DNA of 64,000 nucleotides from Tenrec ecaudatus (Eukaryota; Chordata; Mammalia; Afrosoricida; Tenrecidae), in assembly GCF_050624435.1 (NCBI RefSeq), contig NC_134539.1, forward strand, positions 123,921,525 to 123,985,524. The letters are read 5' to 3'. The notes under the pieces were generated by a model. It was not told where the DNA came from. It ran no database searches and was given only the letters and a program-made list of their open reading frames with translations. The position numbers and the translations under genes are program-made. Of this stretch, positions 1-12,147 are shown piece by piece; position 1 is the stretch's first letter; every line of letters starts with the position of its first letter.

Positions 1-944
1 GACCTGCGCCAGGTGTGATTGACATCCGTGTGAACGAACCCACTGGGCAGGCCTGCTCTGTCAGGGCCCGCCGGAGACCTTACAAATGACTCTCCCCAAA
101 TTAAGGAGAGCAGCGTTTTCAGAGGCAAGGGACCCGTCAGAAAGAATGCTGTGACTAGAAGTTTGGATCCGATTTTAACCAAAAGCAACAGCTAACTTGA
201 TGAACGCTTTCCTTGTGTTAAAAATAAACTTGGAGCTGGTCTCCAGAGAGTTTAACCAGCGGATTTTAAACTTTGTGATTATTTCACGAATTACTGTCTT
301 TTCTAGTAACTCCAAACATTGACTTAAAAAAAGGATGTCATCAGGCTGACTCATGCAGTGAGTCACGGGGATCAGTTCTCTGTTCCTCCCTCGAGGCAAC
401 CCTTGTTCTCGCCCTGCCCTGGGCGAGGCCTCCTCGCTCCCTCGCCCTCCTCAGCCAAGCCCGCGCCCCTCCCAGCCCACTTCCCATTCCGCCCGAGCCA
501 GACGGTCAGTTTGCCGCCATTGTTTCAGTTTCTCTTTTCGTAAATTCTTGCCCCCCCCCCATTTTCTGGGATATGTGTGAACATTTGTATTTAAAGAAAG
601 CGAGGACTTACTGGATGGAGGATTTCTTTTCCTTCAGCTAATGTTTTAATGTGAATTTACCAGAAACATTATCCACGTGCACCGCCCCTCACCAAGTTCA
701 GTTTTTAGCTCAAAATAGGGATTAGCTGTTTGTTGTTGCCTCAAGGAGCCTCGTGCCATGGTGGCTTAAGTGTCGTGCCCCGATGCTCTGTGGGGGAAAA
801 AGGCCTGAGTGTGCTTTGCTAGAAGATTGACAGCCTCGGAAGCCCCGTGGAGCAGTCCTGTGGAAATCAAACGGAGTGCCAGTGGGTTTGGTTTGTGGTT
901 TGCTGTCTTTTCATCTCATAGCTGATTGAATTTAACAGTTGTAT

Positions 945-1110
945 AGTGTGGAAGTATGTCCTGACCTTGTTCTGAATATTGCCCAAATATTAGTTCATGT
1001 AATCCTCACACGGCAGGTAGCGTAAGTAACTCTCTTCATTTTACAGCCGAGGAAACCACAGCCCAATTCGTAAGAGGCACACCTGGGAAAGGAACTCCGG
1101 AGTCACTCTT
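945..1110 (+). repeat. MIR SINE remnant
   Basis: CATGTAATCCTCACACGGCAGG and CATTTTACAGCCGAGGAAACC are the MIR core and 3' part. Confidence 0.6.
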
Positions 1111-1439
1111 TGGCCCTGAAGGTGGCCTACGGGTCTCTCGGAGTGTACTTGTGTTGTCTTCCTTGTATCCAGAGTAGCTCTTGAAGGTGGTGACTGCAGA
1201 CAGTGCAGTCAGCAGATTGGTGGGGGTGTCCACCGAGTGATGACGCACGTGGTGGGACTGGGGTCGCCCCGGTCTGTGACTCACCCTGCCCAAGCACAGG
1301 AAACAAGTCCCTGCTGCCAGACTGGGGCTCCGTGTGGGAACTCTGAGGAGCAGGGCTGCTTGTAATTCCTATCACCCCTCACACCCAGCACAGTACGTGG
1401 CTGCAAGAAGCCCTTCCTAAGGGATTTGTTGCCTGCGGT

Positions 1440-1560
1440 CAGCTAATTCTAGTCCCAACTTCACGGTGGGTTATTGCACATAACTGAGCCTCAGTTTCCT
1501 TTTCCTTAAAGTGAGGTTGATAGTGCAGTCAGAGCTATTTAGATAAGTCAATGTGTGTCA
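1440..1560 (-). repeat. MIR SINE remnant
   Basis: AACTGAGCCTCAGTTTCCTTTTCC is the reversed MIR core-to-3' block. Confidence 0.55.
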
Positions 1561-2274
1561 GCAGTCTTGATGAAATTTAAAACACTTGTTTACATGTAAA
1601 GAATGAAATCTCTTAAAAGCTGTTTTTCAGATGAGCCTGAATTGTGTTGGCTGTGAGTTTACTGGAAGATATTCATCCCCGCCATAGACGCGCATTTTCA
1701 TTGAGCAAAAAATTTTGACTTCCTTCTTGTCGTTTTAAAGTGCATTTAAATGACGGGTTTTATCTGGAGCCCCAGCTGTAGGCTTGGAAAGAAGCACACG
1801 GCGAAGTGCTCTTAACCTGTCAGAAGAGTCAGCCGCCGTGCAGTTACAGTTGCCTCATCGTAATGAGGAGATGCTGTGGTAACTTTGCTTAAAGACAGTT
1901 ATTGTTTCTCTTCTGGAGCCTTTTGACATTACTGAGCATTTTGTTATGGCTGCTACCACATTATTCTGGAATGGATCCATATCAAACATTCTTCTTAACC
2001 CCACAGGAAAGTACCTGAACCTATTTGCCTAACCTTCAGTGCGAGTGGACTATTTTGCACTTGAACTTGGGTTGCTTCTCAGTACTTCACAGAGGTCTCT
2101 GGCGGCAGGTTTCCCTAGTGCAATGTGTTGTTGAATTTCTGACTGCTGCTTCCATGGTAGGTGATTGAAGATCCAAGTTAAAAAAAAAAATCTTCAACAA
2201 ATGTCAGTATTTTCTTGACCGTGATGCTGCTTATTGGTTCCACTGTAAAGACTTTCGTTTACTTTATATTGAGG

Positions 2275-3470
2275 CATAATCCATTCTGAAGTCTGTCGTC
2301 TTTGAGCTTCATCAATAGATGCTTCAAGTCCTTTTGGCTTCCAGCAAGCCCGGTGGTGCCATCTGCACATCACAGATGGTTAGCCCTCCAGTGCCGCAGC
2401 CTCATTGCTCTTCCACAGACCACCTTCTTGGGCGAGTCGCGCGGCAGCCGGGCTGAATAAGGATGGAGAGACTGCGACTGAGGCACGCCTTTCCTGGCTT
2501 CAAACCAAGCAGTCTCCCTCGGTTCTGCTCCCACGACTGTCTCCTGCTCTGTCTATGGACAGGTTCTACAGGAGCTGAATGAAGCGTTCTGGAGCTCCCA
2601 TTCTCCACAGTGTCTTACACATAATTTATTATGACCTAAAGGTTGAAGGCCTTTGCGTAGTCAATAAAGCACAGATAAAAACATTGTTCTGGTAGTCTTT
2701 GCTTTCAGACAAGATCTGTCTGATATCAGCAATGATACCCCTTATTCTGTGTCGTCTTCTGCGTCTGGCTTGAATTTCTTGCAGATCTCTCTCAGGCAGT
2801 TCCCTCTAGATGGACTGCTGCAACCATTTTGAATGATCGTCAGCAAAATTTTATTTATGTGTGATGTTAATATTGTTCAGTAATGCCTGCATTCTGTTGG
2901 ATTACCTTTCTTTGGGAATGTGCACAAATATAAATCTCTCTAAGTTGGTTGGCTAGGGAGCCGTTTCCAAATTCTTGGTATACATAAATAATCACTTCCA
3001 GCATTGCTCCAACATTGCATCCGTTTCTTAAAATATATTAATTGATATTCCATCAATTCCTGGAGCCTTGTTTTCCTACAGTACCTTCCGGGTGGCTTAG
3101 ACTTCTTCCAGTAACACCGTTAGTTTGTAATCATGTGCCACCTGCAGAAATGGTTGACTGTCGACCAGGTATTTTAGTATGGCGACTTAGTGTTCTCAAT
3201 CTTCTTTTGATATTTTCTGTGCCGCCGAGCGTTTTGCCCGTAGGATCCTTCAGTGTAGCTACTCAGATCTTGATCCCCCCCACCCCCTCGTTTCTTTTAA
3301 GCCAAGAGTGTTATTTCCTTTTGTTTTTCCAAATCCAGGTCTTTGCACGTTTCATTATGAGATGTGTGTTCTCAGGTTGCCCTTTGTTCAGCTTTTCCAT
3401 CATTTCTGCCTTTCACTTCAGCTATGCGTGTGCACGAGCAACTGTCAGAGTCTCTTCTGATAATCATTTT
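2275..3470 (-). mobile_element. RTE-clade LINE fragment (reverse transcriptase region)
   Basis: Minus-strand translation near 2690-2640 gives F-I-D-Y-A-K-A-F, the signature of the RTE/BovB reverse transcriptase, with matching flanks through a region with many stops. Upstream ORF sequence continues toward 3470. Degenerate and non-functional. Confidence 0.75.
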
Positions 3471-3549
3471 TATTTTTTTTTCTTGTGTTTATATTTTTCT
3501 TTTCATTTTCAATTTTATTGGATTATAGTTGCTCATTACATCCTTTTTT

Positions 3550-3745
3550 AATATGTAAATAATTTACTGGGGGCTCATACACCTATCACAATCCATACTT
3601 ACATCCATGTGTCAAGCACATTTTTACACTTGTTGCCATTATTATTTTCAAAGCATTTTCTTTCTACTTGAGTCCTTGGTATCAATTCCTCTGTATTCCC
3701 CTCCCTCCCACCCTCATGACCCCTTGATAAATTATAAATATCTTT
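3550..3745 (-). mobile_element. Old 3'-end fragment of the 2.35-kb family
   Basis: Begins with the reversed 3' end (ACTGGGGGCTCATACACC) and runs to the conserved CCCACCCTCATGACCCCTTGATAA, then a second copy starts. It is clearly more diverged than the young copies. Confidence 0.6.
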
Positions 3746-5515
3746 ATATCATTTCATTAGGAGCTCATACAACTCTTACCACAATCCATACATACGTCAA
3801 TTGTGTGAAGCACATTTGTACACTCATTGACCTCATCATTCTCAAAACATTTGCTCTCTACCTAAGCCCCTGGCATCAGCTCCTCATTTTATCCCCTCTC
3901 TCCCTGCTCCCCCCCTCCCTCATGAACCCTTGATAATTTATCAATTAATTTTTGTCATATCTTGCCCTGTCCCACGTCTCCCTTCACCCACGTTTCTGTT
4001 GTCCATCCCCCATGGAGGAGGTCACATGTAGATCCTTGTAATCGTTTCCTCCTTTCCAATCCACCCCCCTCTACTCTACCAGTATGGCCACTCACACCAC
4101 TGGTCCTGAAGGGGTCATCCGCCCTGTATTCCCTGTGTTTCCAGTTCCTATCTGTACCAGTGTGCATCCTCTGGTCTAGCCAGACTTGCAAGGTAGAATT
4201 CGGGTCATGATAGGGGTGGTGGGGGGAAAGAAGCATTTAGGAACTAAAGGAAAGTTGTGTTTTTCATCGTTACCACATTGCACCCTGACTGGCTCACCTC
4301 CTCCCTTAGACCCTTTTGTAAGGGGATGTCCAGTGGCCTACAAATGGGCTTTGGGTCTCTACTCCACACACACACCCCTCATTTACAATGATACGATTTT
4401 TTGTTCTTTGATGCCTGATACCTGATCTCGTCAACACCCTCTGATCGCACAGGATGCTGTGCTTCTTCCATGTGGGCTTTGTTGCTTCTGAGCTAGATGG
4501 CTGTTTGTTTATCTTCCAGCCTTTAAGACCCCAGATGTTATATCTTTTGACAGTCGGGCACCATCAGCTTTCTTCACCACATTTGCTTATTCACCTACTT
4601 TGTCTTCAGCAATCGTGTCAGGCAGGTGAGCATCATGGAATGCCAGTTTAATAGAACAAAGTATTCTTGCATTGAGGGAGTACTTGAGTGGAGGCCCAAT
4701 GTCCTTCTGCTACCTTAATACTAAACCTGTACACATATGCACATAGATCTATTTTCCCATCCTCATATATAAATATATTAACATTTGCACATGCCTGTAT
4801 TTAGCCCTCTATAAATGCCCTTTGCCTCCTAGTTCTTTCCTCTATTCCTTTGACTTTCCGCATGTCCCAACATCATGCTCAGTCTTCATTTGGGTTCCAG
4901 TAGTTCCTCTTGGTTACGTTACCCTTGATCACGTCCTCCCAGGCCTCCCATACCCTCCTCACCACCGATTTGGATCACTTGTTGGTCCCTTGTCCCTGGG
5001 TTTGTTAACACCACTACCTTCCCCCCACCTCCCCCTCTTCCATGTCCTCCCGGAACTGTCGGTCCCATTGTTTTCTCCTTCAGATTGTTCATCCAGCCTG
5101 TCTTATTTAGACAGACCTGCGGAGATAATAACATGCACAAAAACAAGACAGAGCAAAACCAAGCAACAAAATAAAACAACAAACCAATGACAACAAAACA
5201 AAACACAACAAGAAAGAAGAGCTGTCAGTTCAAGGATTGTTTGTTCTCCTTTAGGAGTGTTGTCCAGTCCAGTCTGTCGGGGCACCACACCTTGGCCCCA
5301 AAGTCCACCTTCAGCATTCCCTGGGGACCTCGCCACTCTGTTCCCTTGCTGTTGTGTTGCACCCCCTTGGTGTTTTGTCTCAGTGTGGCGGGAACAGATC
5401 GGGCACAATTCCCACACTGTGTCTCCGGTGCTGTCCCCTGCAGGGTCATGGGCCAGTGAGGGGCATCATGTCTCATAGTGGGGCCGGCCCTGTGGTCCTG
5501 TCTGTGGCCTGGCTG
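3746..5515 (-). mobile_element. Older long copy of the 2.35-kb family
   Basis: This carries the reversed 3' end (CATTAGGAGCTCATACAACTC) and, in order, the conserved blocks CATCAGCTTTCTTCACCACA, the segment near 5230-5460 and a right end near GTGGCCTGGCTG. It is diverged from the young copies and, unlike them, holds only one unit of the 244-bp module, so it predates that duplication. Confidence 0.75.
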
Positions 5516-5559
5516 ATAAACTATAAATTATTACTTTCACGGATGATATCCTTGATGTC

Positions 5560-5935
5560 ATTCCATAACTCACATCTGATCTGTCATTAGTGTTCAATGT
5601 GTCAGATCTGTTCTCAAGGTAGTATCTAACCTAAGTTCAGGTGGAAACTACTCAAAGTCATGTTTTTGCTTTTGTGGACTTGTTTCAATTGTCTTCAACT
5701 TGAACTTGGGCATGTGCAATTGATGGTCGCTTCCCAAGTTGGCCCCTGGCTTTGTTCTGACTGATGATATTGAACTTACTCCTTTTCTTTTGCCACAAAT
5801 ACAGTCAATTTTATCCCTTTGGATTCCATCCTTGTATTCTTTGCATTTCCTTAGTTACAAGTCAGATATTAACTATGTATTAATGCATCCCATACTATAT
5901 ATATACTGGTTTTATGATTTCTCAGGAATTTCATT
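5560..5935 (-). mobile_element. RTE LINE fragment (endonuclease-side region)
   Basis: Matches by eye the block at 55590-55760 (TTTGGACTTGTTT-like, CAACTTGAACTTGGGCATG, GAGCAATT-like), which is endonuclease-region RTE sequence on the minus strand. Degenerate. Confidence 0.5.
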
Positions 5936-6754
5936 TTAAAGTACATTTAAAAACTATTCAAAATATGCAACCAGTGACATGAGAATCTAGCAGTAACAAG
6001 AAGCTAACCCCTTTTGTTGATTTATTTGTAACGAGAGGCTGCTGACGGCATGAAAGGAGCCCTGGCCGTGCTGTGCATTGGGCGTTTGCTACCTGCAAGG
6101 CCGCCAGGTCAAGCCCACCTGCTCCTATGCTCAAGTGAGGCTGGACAGTCTGGGAAAGGCTGAGTGAAATTGGGCTCGATGGCAGTGGATTTTGGTAGGA
6201 TAGATGGAAACCACGGGTCTTTTTCAGCCACCAGAGGGCAGGCCGGACCAAAGGCCATCTGTGGTTTCAGCTTCGCTGTCAATAGAAAAGCCAGGTGCCG
6301 GGGATGCGTGTGGACCCCCTGTGAGTAAGAGCATCCCCACAGGGCTTCCCCCAGCGTTGTTAGAGAAACGCCAGCAGACCTCAGGGTGGGGCTCTTTGGA
6401 TTCAGCTTACTTCCCAGGATACTTCTCCTTTCAAATATCCTAAGAAATCAAATTCAAACCCAGAATAGTTTAATTTTCTATGTGAATTGCCTTCAAAGAC
6501 TAATGTATAAAGGCCTGTTTGCCTAACCTAGAGTGGAAACGATAGTTAGCTTTTTTAATTATTAGAATCTTTGAAAATTGCCATTCGGAAAGCATCAACC
6601 TATATGTTTTTATATGACTACAATTCTGCCCATTATTTCAAGGGTTTTTTTATGTACAAAATGTAGTGCTGTAAATGGCATGTGATATGCGAAAATGCTT
6701 ATTTGTCATATATGTGTGTAAGAGTATAAATATTACAGAGAAATTGATGCATTA

Positions 6755-7062
6755 TGGTGTTGGCAAAGTCTATTGAGAATACCAGACTGCCACAAGAACA
6801 CACAAATCTCAAGGCCAGAATGCGTCTTAGGAGCAAGGATGGTGAGCCTTTCTCTCTTCTACATTGGACAAGTTTCCGGGAGAGACTGGCTCCGGAAGAG
6901 GTAGAAGACAAGCTCAGAAGAGGAGGAAGCTCAACGAGGTGGATTGATAGGGTGACCCCATGCAGCAGAGGGCTCACACATAGCCATCGTGAGCGTGGCG
7001 TAGGCTGGTCGTGTCTGGTTGCTGTCTGTTGCAGCCAATTCGATGACACCTAACACAGAAAC
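6755..7062 (+). mobile_element. RTE LINE 3' end
   Basis: Sense-strand remnants of the RTE ORF C-terminus (GGTGTTGGCAAAGTCTATTG, GAGGTGGATTGATAGGGTGAC) end in TCGATGACACCTAACAC, the 3' terminus typical of the afrotherian RTE family. Confidence 0.65.
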
Positions 7063-7779
7063 AACCATGTATCTTTGAGCCTCGACATCTGAAAAAGCCA
7101 CGAGTGGATGATGCAGAAATAGGGACGCACGTCCAGGAATGTTTACCTTCAGAGGTGAAGGCATGCATGATGTGATTTGTTTTATTAGTGCTCTCAGTGT
7201 TTTAAAAATCCCATAACAAGGGTCAGTTGTCGTCTAATCAACATTAATTGAGCAAACTTAAAATAGCATCCCACAGCGAGGCGCACACCCCGTAGATGGT
7301 CACCATTAGCTAGCGCTGACTCGGGCAGCGTTGCACCAAGGACAGAGTTCTGAAGGGTCCAGGAAGGAGGACAGGACGGGACAAACAGGAAGCACAGGAG
7401 GAAGCGAGATAAGACATACATTGAAGGGATTTCGTGAAGGAGATGAAACAAAATGTGTACGAATTACTGAATGCAGATTGCATGATCCGCTTTGTAAGCC
7501 TTAACCCAGTTCACAAAATTTTCCCCAAAAATGTTACAATTGGCGACGAATGAAAAGCTTAAGGAAATTCTGGGTGAAAAGCGATGGACCACTGAGGTAG
7601 AGCACTGACTGTAGCTACCATCCTGGTCACCTTTGGCCGGTTACTTAACATTTCTGAGGTTTTGTAAGACAATGTTTAAACCCTCGTGATTACACGAGGC
7701 GATCGATGCAAAGCACTCCTGATGAAGTCTGGAATGTCGTGGGTGCTCCCGAAGAGTAAGCCTCTGTTGAATGCAGACA

Positions 7780-7946
7780 GACTCGCTGCCAACTCATCGT
7801 GTCCCCAGAGGGCAGGGTAGAACTGCTGACACTGTAACTGGGAGTAGGAAGCCCAGTCTTTGTCCCGCAGAGTGGCTGGTGGTTTCGAACTGCCGACCTT
7901 GAGGATCGCAGCCGACCATGTAACCACTACACCGCCAGGGCTCCTC
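7780..7946 (-). repeat. AfroSINE (tRNA-derived SINE)
   Basis: Reversed SINE: right end CCACTACACCGCCAGGGCTCC is the A-box/head region of the GGAGCCCTGGTGG-type consensus, with the B-box-like GGTTTCGAACTGCCGACC. The tail side extends left with decay. Confidence 0.8.
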
Positions 7947-8119
7947 TTAACGTAAAGATATGATGTTATAATTGGTCCTTATGCGTTTTGGAGAGGCTTT
8001 TTCTGAAAAGAAGAAACCGTCTGTAAGTAGAACTACTCTACGAGGTCAGTGCTGCCGTCGCGCCCTAACTACAAACAGAATATTGGAAAAACAAAAGCAT
8101 TTCTTTAGCTATAATAAAA

Positions 8120-8240
8120 GTAGCCAGCATTTATGATTGCTTTCTTTATGCCAGTACCAGTCTAAGTGCTTTGGCGTACGAAATCACTTACTCCTCGCAA
8201 CCGTTATATATCAGGTAATGCCATTACTACTGCAATGTTA
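8120..8240 (+). repeat. MIR SINE remnant
   Basis: TTTATGCCAGTACCAGTCTAAGTGC followed by a CTCCTCGCAACC block resembles the MIR 3' half. Confidence 0.45.
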
Positions 8241-8497
8241 GCGGGATATAAAAATCAAGTGGCAAATAATTAAGTTTACATAGATAATACCTGGTGGAGC
8301 TGGTCCCCCAAAGCAGACAGGTTGGCTCTGAAATCCAATTTTCACACTTGATCTTAGGAAAAAGGGTGAGAAGTGATAGAATCCAATTTTTAACCACTGA
8401 CCTAAATGATTAAATCATTTTGGATGTATTTCCACGAATGCATTGTTTGCTAAAATTACTACATAGGAACAGTTGGAGAGTATTTTACTTTATCCTT

Positions 8498-8515
8498 AAA
8501 AATGCATCCCCCTCC
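8498..8515 (+). repeat. Left target-site duplication of the 2.35-kb element
   Basis: An 18-bp direct repeat identical to 10860-10877. The A-rich 5' end fits an L1 endonuclease target. Confidence 0.85.
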
Positions 8516-10862
8516 CGGCGTGGAGGAGGGAACCAGTGGAGAGGTCTGGGAGGCTGGCCCCAGCACCATAAATTAAGTGGATTCCTGCCCCTCCCCTGAA
8601 AAGAATTTGTTCCAAAGGACGACATTGACTCTGCAGCTCCGGGAGATGGACATATCTGATCAGAGCACACGGGAGCAGATGAAGGGGCAGGAGGAGAGAG
8701 TGGAGCACAGCCTGGCCCACCAGGCCGTGATGATGATGTTCCTGAGTAGAGCAGCCAGTCCACAGAGAGAACAACATGGCTGGCCCCACTATGAGAAATG
8801 ATGCCCCTCACTGACTAAGGGCGATACAGGGGACAGCACCGGAGACACAGTGTGGGAATTGCACCTGACCTGATCCCACCACACCAAGGCAAATCACTGG
8901 GGGAGTGCAGCGGAACAGCAAGGGAATGGAGTGGCAAGGTCCCCAGGGAATGCTGAAAGTGGACTTTGGGGCCAGGGCGTGGTGCCCCAACAGACTGGAC
9001 TGGAAAACGCTCCTAAGGGCCAGCAGACGATCCCTGAACTAACTACAAGCTTTTCTCTTGTGAACTGTTTTGCTCTGTTCTTTGTCAGTGGTTTGTTTTT
9101 GTTGTTTTGTTGTCTGGTTGCATACTGTTGCTTTGTTTTCCTCTGTCTTGTTTTCGTGCATGTTAGTGTCTCCACAGTTCTGTCTGAATAGGACAGGCTG
9201 GATGAACTATCTGGAGGAAAAACAACGGGACCGACAGTTCCGGGGCGACTTGGGGTGGGGGGGTAAGGGGGGTAAGGAAGTGGTATTAACAAACCCAGGG
9301 ACAAGGGAAAAACATGGGACCCCAAATGGTAGAGAAGGGAGTGGCAGGCCTGGTGGGAAATGATCAAGGGTAAGGTTGCTTAGAGAAGAGGTATACTCTA
9401 GCCCAGGTGGCGATGAAGCATGGTAGTAGGGCAGGAGGAAGGTCAAGGGAGATGGAGGAAAGAGCTAGGAGTCAAAGGGCATTCATGGAGGTCTAGACAA
9501 AGACATGTGCAAGCAAATATATATAGGAGGATGGGGAAATAGATCTATGTGTCTATATTTATAGGTCAAGTATTAAGGTGGCGGAAGGACCTTGGGCCTC
9601 TACTCAAACACTCCCTCAATGCATGAATACCTTCTTTTATTAAATTGGAACTCTATGATGCTCACTCTCCCGACACAACTGCTGGAGCCAAAGTGGGTGA
9701 ACAAGTAAATGTGGTGAAGAAAGCTGATGGTGCCCGGCTATCAAAAGAGATAGTGACTGGGGTCTTAAAGGCTTGAAGATAAACAAGCGGCCATTTAGCT
9801 CAGAAGCAACAAAGTCCACATGGAAGAACACACCAGCCTGTGTGATCGAGTGGTCCCAAAGGGATCAGTTACCAGGCTTCAAAGAACAAAAAATCATATC
9901 ATTGACTGCACACCTCCATGATAGGATCGCTGAAGACAAATGGGTGCATAAGCAAATGTGAAGAAAGCTGATGGTGCCCGGCTATCAAAAGAGATAGTGT
10001 CTGGGGTCTTAAAGGCTTGAAGGTGAACAAGCGGCCATCTAGCTCAGAAGCAAATAAGCCCACATGGAAGAAGCACACCGGCCAGTGCGATCACGAGGTG
10101 CCCAAGGGACCAGGTATAAGGCATCATGCAAAAAAAAAAACAAACAACGATATAAGTGTGTGTATGTATGTGTATATATGTGTGTATGTATATATATATA
10201 TACATATATATACCATATTAAATGAAGGGGGAAGTGCAGAGTGAAGGCCCAAGTGTCGGCCAATGGAGATCCCCTCATAGAGGCGTTTAGGAGAGGAGAT
10301 GGGTTAATTAGGGTGCGAGTTAGTACCGATGAAGAACACAGCTTTCCCCCAGATCCTGGATGCTTCCTCCCCCCAACTACCATGATCCGAATTCTACCTT
10401 GCAGGGCTGGATAGGACAGAGGCTGTACACTGGTACATATGAGGGCTGGAGGTACAGGGAATCCAGGGTGGATGATACCTTCAGGACCAAGGGTGTGAGG
10501 GACGATGCTGGGAGAGTGGAGGGTGAGTGGGTTGGAAAGGGGGAACTAATTACAAGGATCCACATGTGACCTCTTCCCTGGGAGAGGGACAGCAGAGAAG
10601 GGGGGAAGGGAGACCCCGGATAGGGCAAGATATGACAAAATAACGATGTATAAATTACCAAGGGCACATGAGGAAGGGGGGAAAGGGGAGGGAGGAAAAA
10701 AAAAAGAGGACCTGATGCAAGGGGCTTAAGTGGAGAGCAAATGCCTTGAGAATGATTGGGGCAGGGAATGTATGGATATGCTTTATACAATTGATGTATG
10801 TATACGTATGGATTGTGGTAAGAGTTGTATGAATCCCTAATAAATGTAAAAAAAGAAAAAAA
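8516..10862 (+). mobile_element. Full-length 2.35-kb ORF-less poly(A) retroelement
   Basis: This element is flanked by an 18-bp direct repeat, AAAAATGCATCCCCCTCC (8498-8515 and 10860-10877), and ends in AATAAATG followed by an A-rich tail. These are the marks of target-primed insertion by L1-type machinery. No reverse transcriptase or other long conserved sense ORF is visible, so it looks non-autonomous. It contains a 244-bp tandem duplication (units starting 9721 and 9965) and a TG/TA simple stretch at 10150-10215. Similar but shorter or older copies occur at eight or more places in the window. I recall this sequence type from Afrotheria but cannot give a verified family name. It may be derived from L1 untranslated regions. 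Confidence 0.85.
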
Positions 10863-10877
10863 AATGCATCCCCCTCC
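10860..10877 (+). repeat. Right target-site duplication of the 2.35-kb element
   Basis: Identical to 8498-8515. Its first A residues merge with the poly(A) tail, so the exact tail/duplication boundary is ambiguous by a few bases. Confidence 0.85.
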
Positions 10878-11148
10878 AAATGGATGCTGTTGTTAACATG
10901 ATTGAAAGAATCATTTTAGTTTTTGACAGTCAATAGTTTCAGTGTGAATCAATGTTTTTAGCTGCTAAAGAAATGATAAAAGTAGATCTGACCCTTTAAA
11001 AATGGTTTTATTATTATGTTTTCAAATTTTAAAAAGAATGCACTACAGTGATCACGCTTTGATGGGACTCAGGAAGCCAAGCTTGTGGCCTCGCTCGCCC
11101 AGGTTGCGGAGGAGGGTTGGTGACGCGTCTGTGTTTGGTTTGTTCCAG

Positions 11149-11246
11149 CTGTGCTCCAGTGCTGTTCCCCTTCCACCCACATGGATGCTCTCAGCAGCTG
11201 TGTCACGCCCACTGCCTCTTCCTACGCCCACTGCAACTACTTCCAG
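11149..11246 (+). CDS. HSF5: HSF5 internal exon, 98 bp
   Basis: Coding exon of heat shock transcription factor 5, a testis-enriched HSF-family protein needed for meiotic progression in male mice. It is bounded by a polypyrimidine acceptor ending TTCCAG at 11148 and a GTGAGT donor at 11247. After a split first codon (2 nt) it reads 32 codons starting V-L-Q-C-C and ending C-N-Y-F-Q, joining in phase to the exon at 17922. From memory this matches the middle of human HSF5, downstream of the DNA-binding domain. It is Cys/Ser/Thr-rich with no domain I recognise. It lies between two inverted 2.3-kb repeat copies (8516-10862 and 13869-16199), which may affect its splicing. The assignment depends on the run of neighbouring exons as well as on this short piece. 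Confidence 0.88.
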
Positions 11247-11764
11247 GTGAGTCCTGGGACGGTGGCGCAGTCTGGGATTCACGGCCACTGCTACCAACCA
11301 ACCTTCTGGAATCTCGAAGTGGAAAGTTTATGCTAATGACTTAGAAGTAAGTTATAGATCATGGGCTCGGTTTTCTCGTATCTGAAAAAGGAGCTGATAG
11401 AAGTCCCTAAAGGTGTGTCCAGGCCTGAACTGGCCAGTGCAGTAGCTATTAACTGCATGGTTATCTAAAGTTAAATTTGTCCAAATTAAATAAAACTCAA
11501 AACCAGTTCCTCAGTCATACTAGCTACTTTTCAAGAGTCGCCATGACTACCAAATCGTACCGCACCGGTGTCATTTCTGAGCAGTGCTGTTGTAGGCTCT
11601 TCCATGGCAAAAGGAATGCTGAGTAAACTGAAAAGTATGCGCGTCACCACGAGAGAGTCGCCAAGTGAGCGAGTCTGCCAATTTGGTAGCGTGTCGTTAA
11701 GCCCATTCTGACTCTCAGTGCCCCTGCATATAGGATGAAGACATAAGAGAAGAAAAAAAGTATG

Positions 11765-12000
11765 TGAAAAATTTATTTTTTATTTTTAACAGTTTTACTG
11801 GAATATAATTCACATATCATACAATTCCATAGCCCAGTCACATCAAGGAGATTTGTACAATTATCACCACAGTTTTAGAACATTTTCTTAATTATTATAC
11901 TCATCGTTATTAGCTCTCCATTTCCCCCAAACTCCTTTGCCTATTACCCCACGGACAGGCCAATTCAGTGAGTGTCTATGTAAATTTACTTACCTTGGAG
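11765..12000 (-). mobile_element. L1 LINE 3' end, old
   Basis: AACAGTTTTACTGGAATATAATTCACATATC and AATTATCACCACAGTTTTAGAAC are the reversed 3'UTR blocks common to old mammalian L1s. Confidence 0.6.
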
Positions 12001-12147
12001 TTCATATACAGAAAACCATTTATGAAAACTAATAACAATAAGCAGTAAAACAGATAAAAATCTCAATAGGAAATAAAGCAGAAAACATTAAAAACTAGGA
12101 CAAATATAGAATGGATCTGAAAGGAGATTGAATAATAAGACATTAAA

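Larger units (their letters stand above)
1..11148 (+). other. HSF5: HSF5 intron, upstream part (window opens inside it)
   Basis: The first recognisable HSF5 coding sequence begins at 11149 with a split codon, so everything before it is intron. I looked for coding that would precede it in the family (winged-helix DNA-binding domain and the Ser/Tyr/Gln-rich segment) and found none, so those exons lie left of the window. Unique-looking intron with no call occupies about 1-940, 1110-1440, 1560-2270, 5940-6750, 7065-7780, 8240-8497 and 10878-11148; the rest is repeats listed separately. A GC-rich pyrimidine stretch at 390-510 shows no exon signals. Confidence 0.75.

Noticed and set aside
3042-3551. 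169-codon plus-strand ORF
   Set aside because: Antisense of the RTE LINE remnant followed by the T-rich end of another repeat.
10140-10220. TG/TA-rich stretch as an origin or scaffold element
   Set aside because: The same simple sequence occurs at the same place inside the other copies of the 2.35-kb repeat, so it is part of that element.
1-11148. HSF5 DNA-binding-domain exon within the window
   Set aside because: No winged-helix HSF sequence or the segment that should precede the 11149 exon was found in any plus-strand frame.
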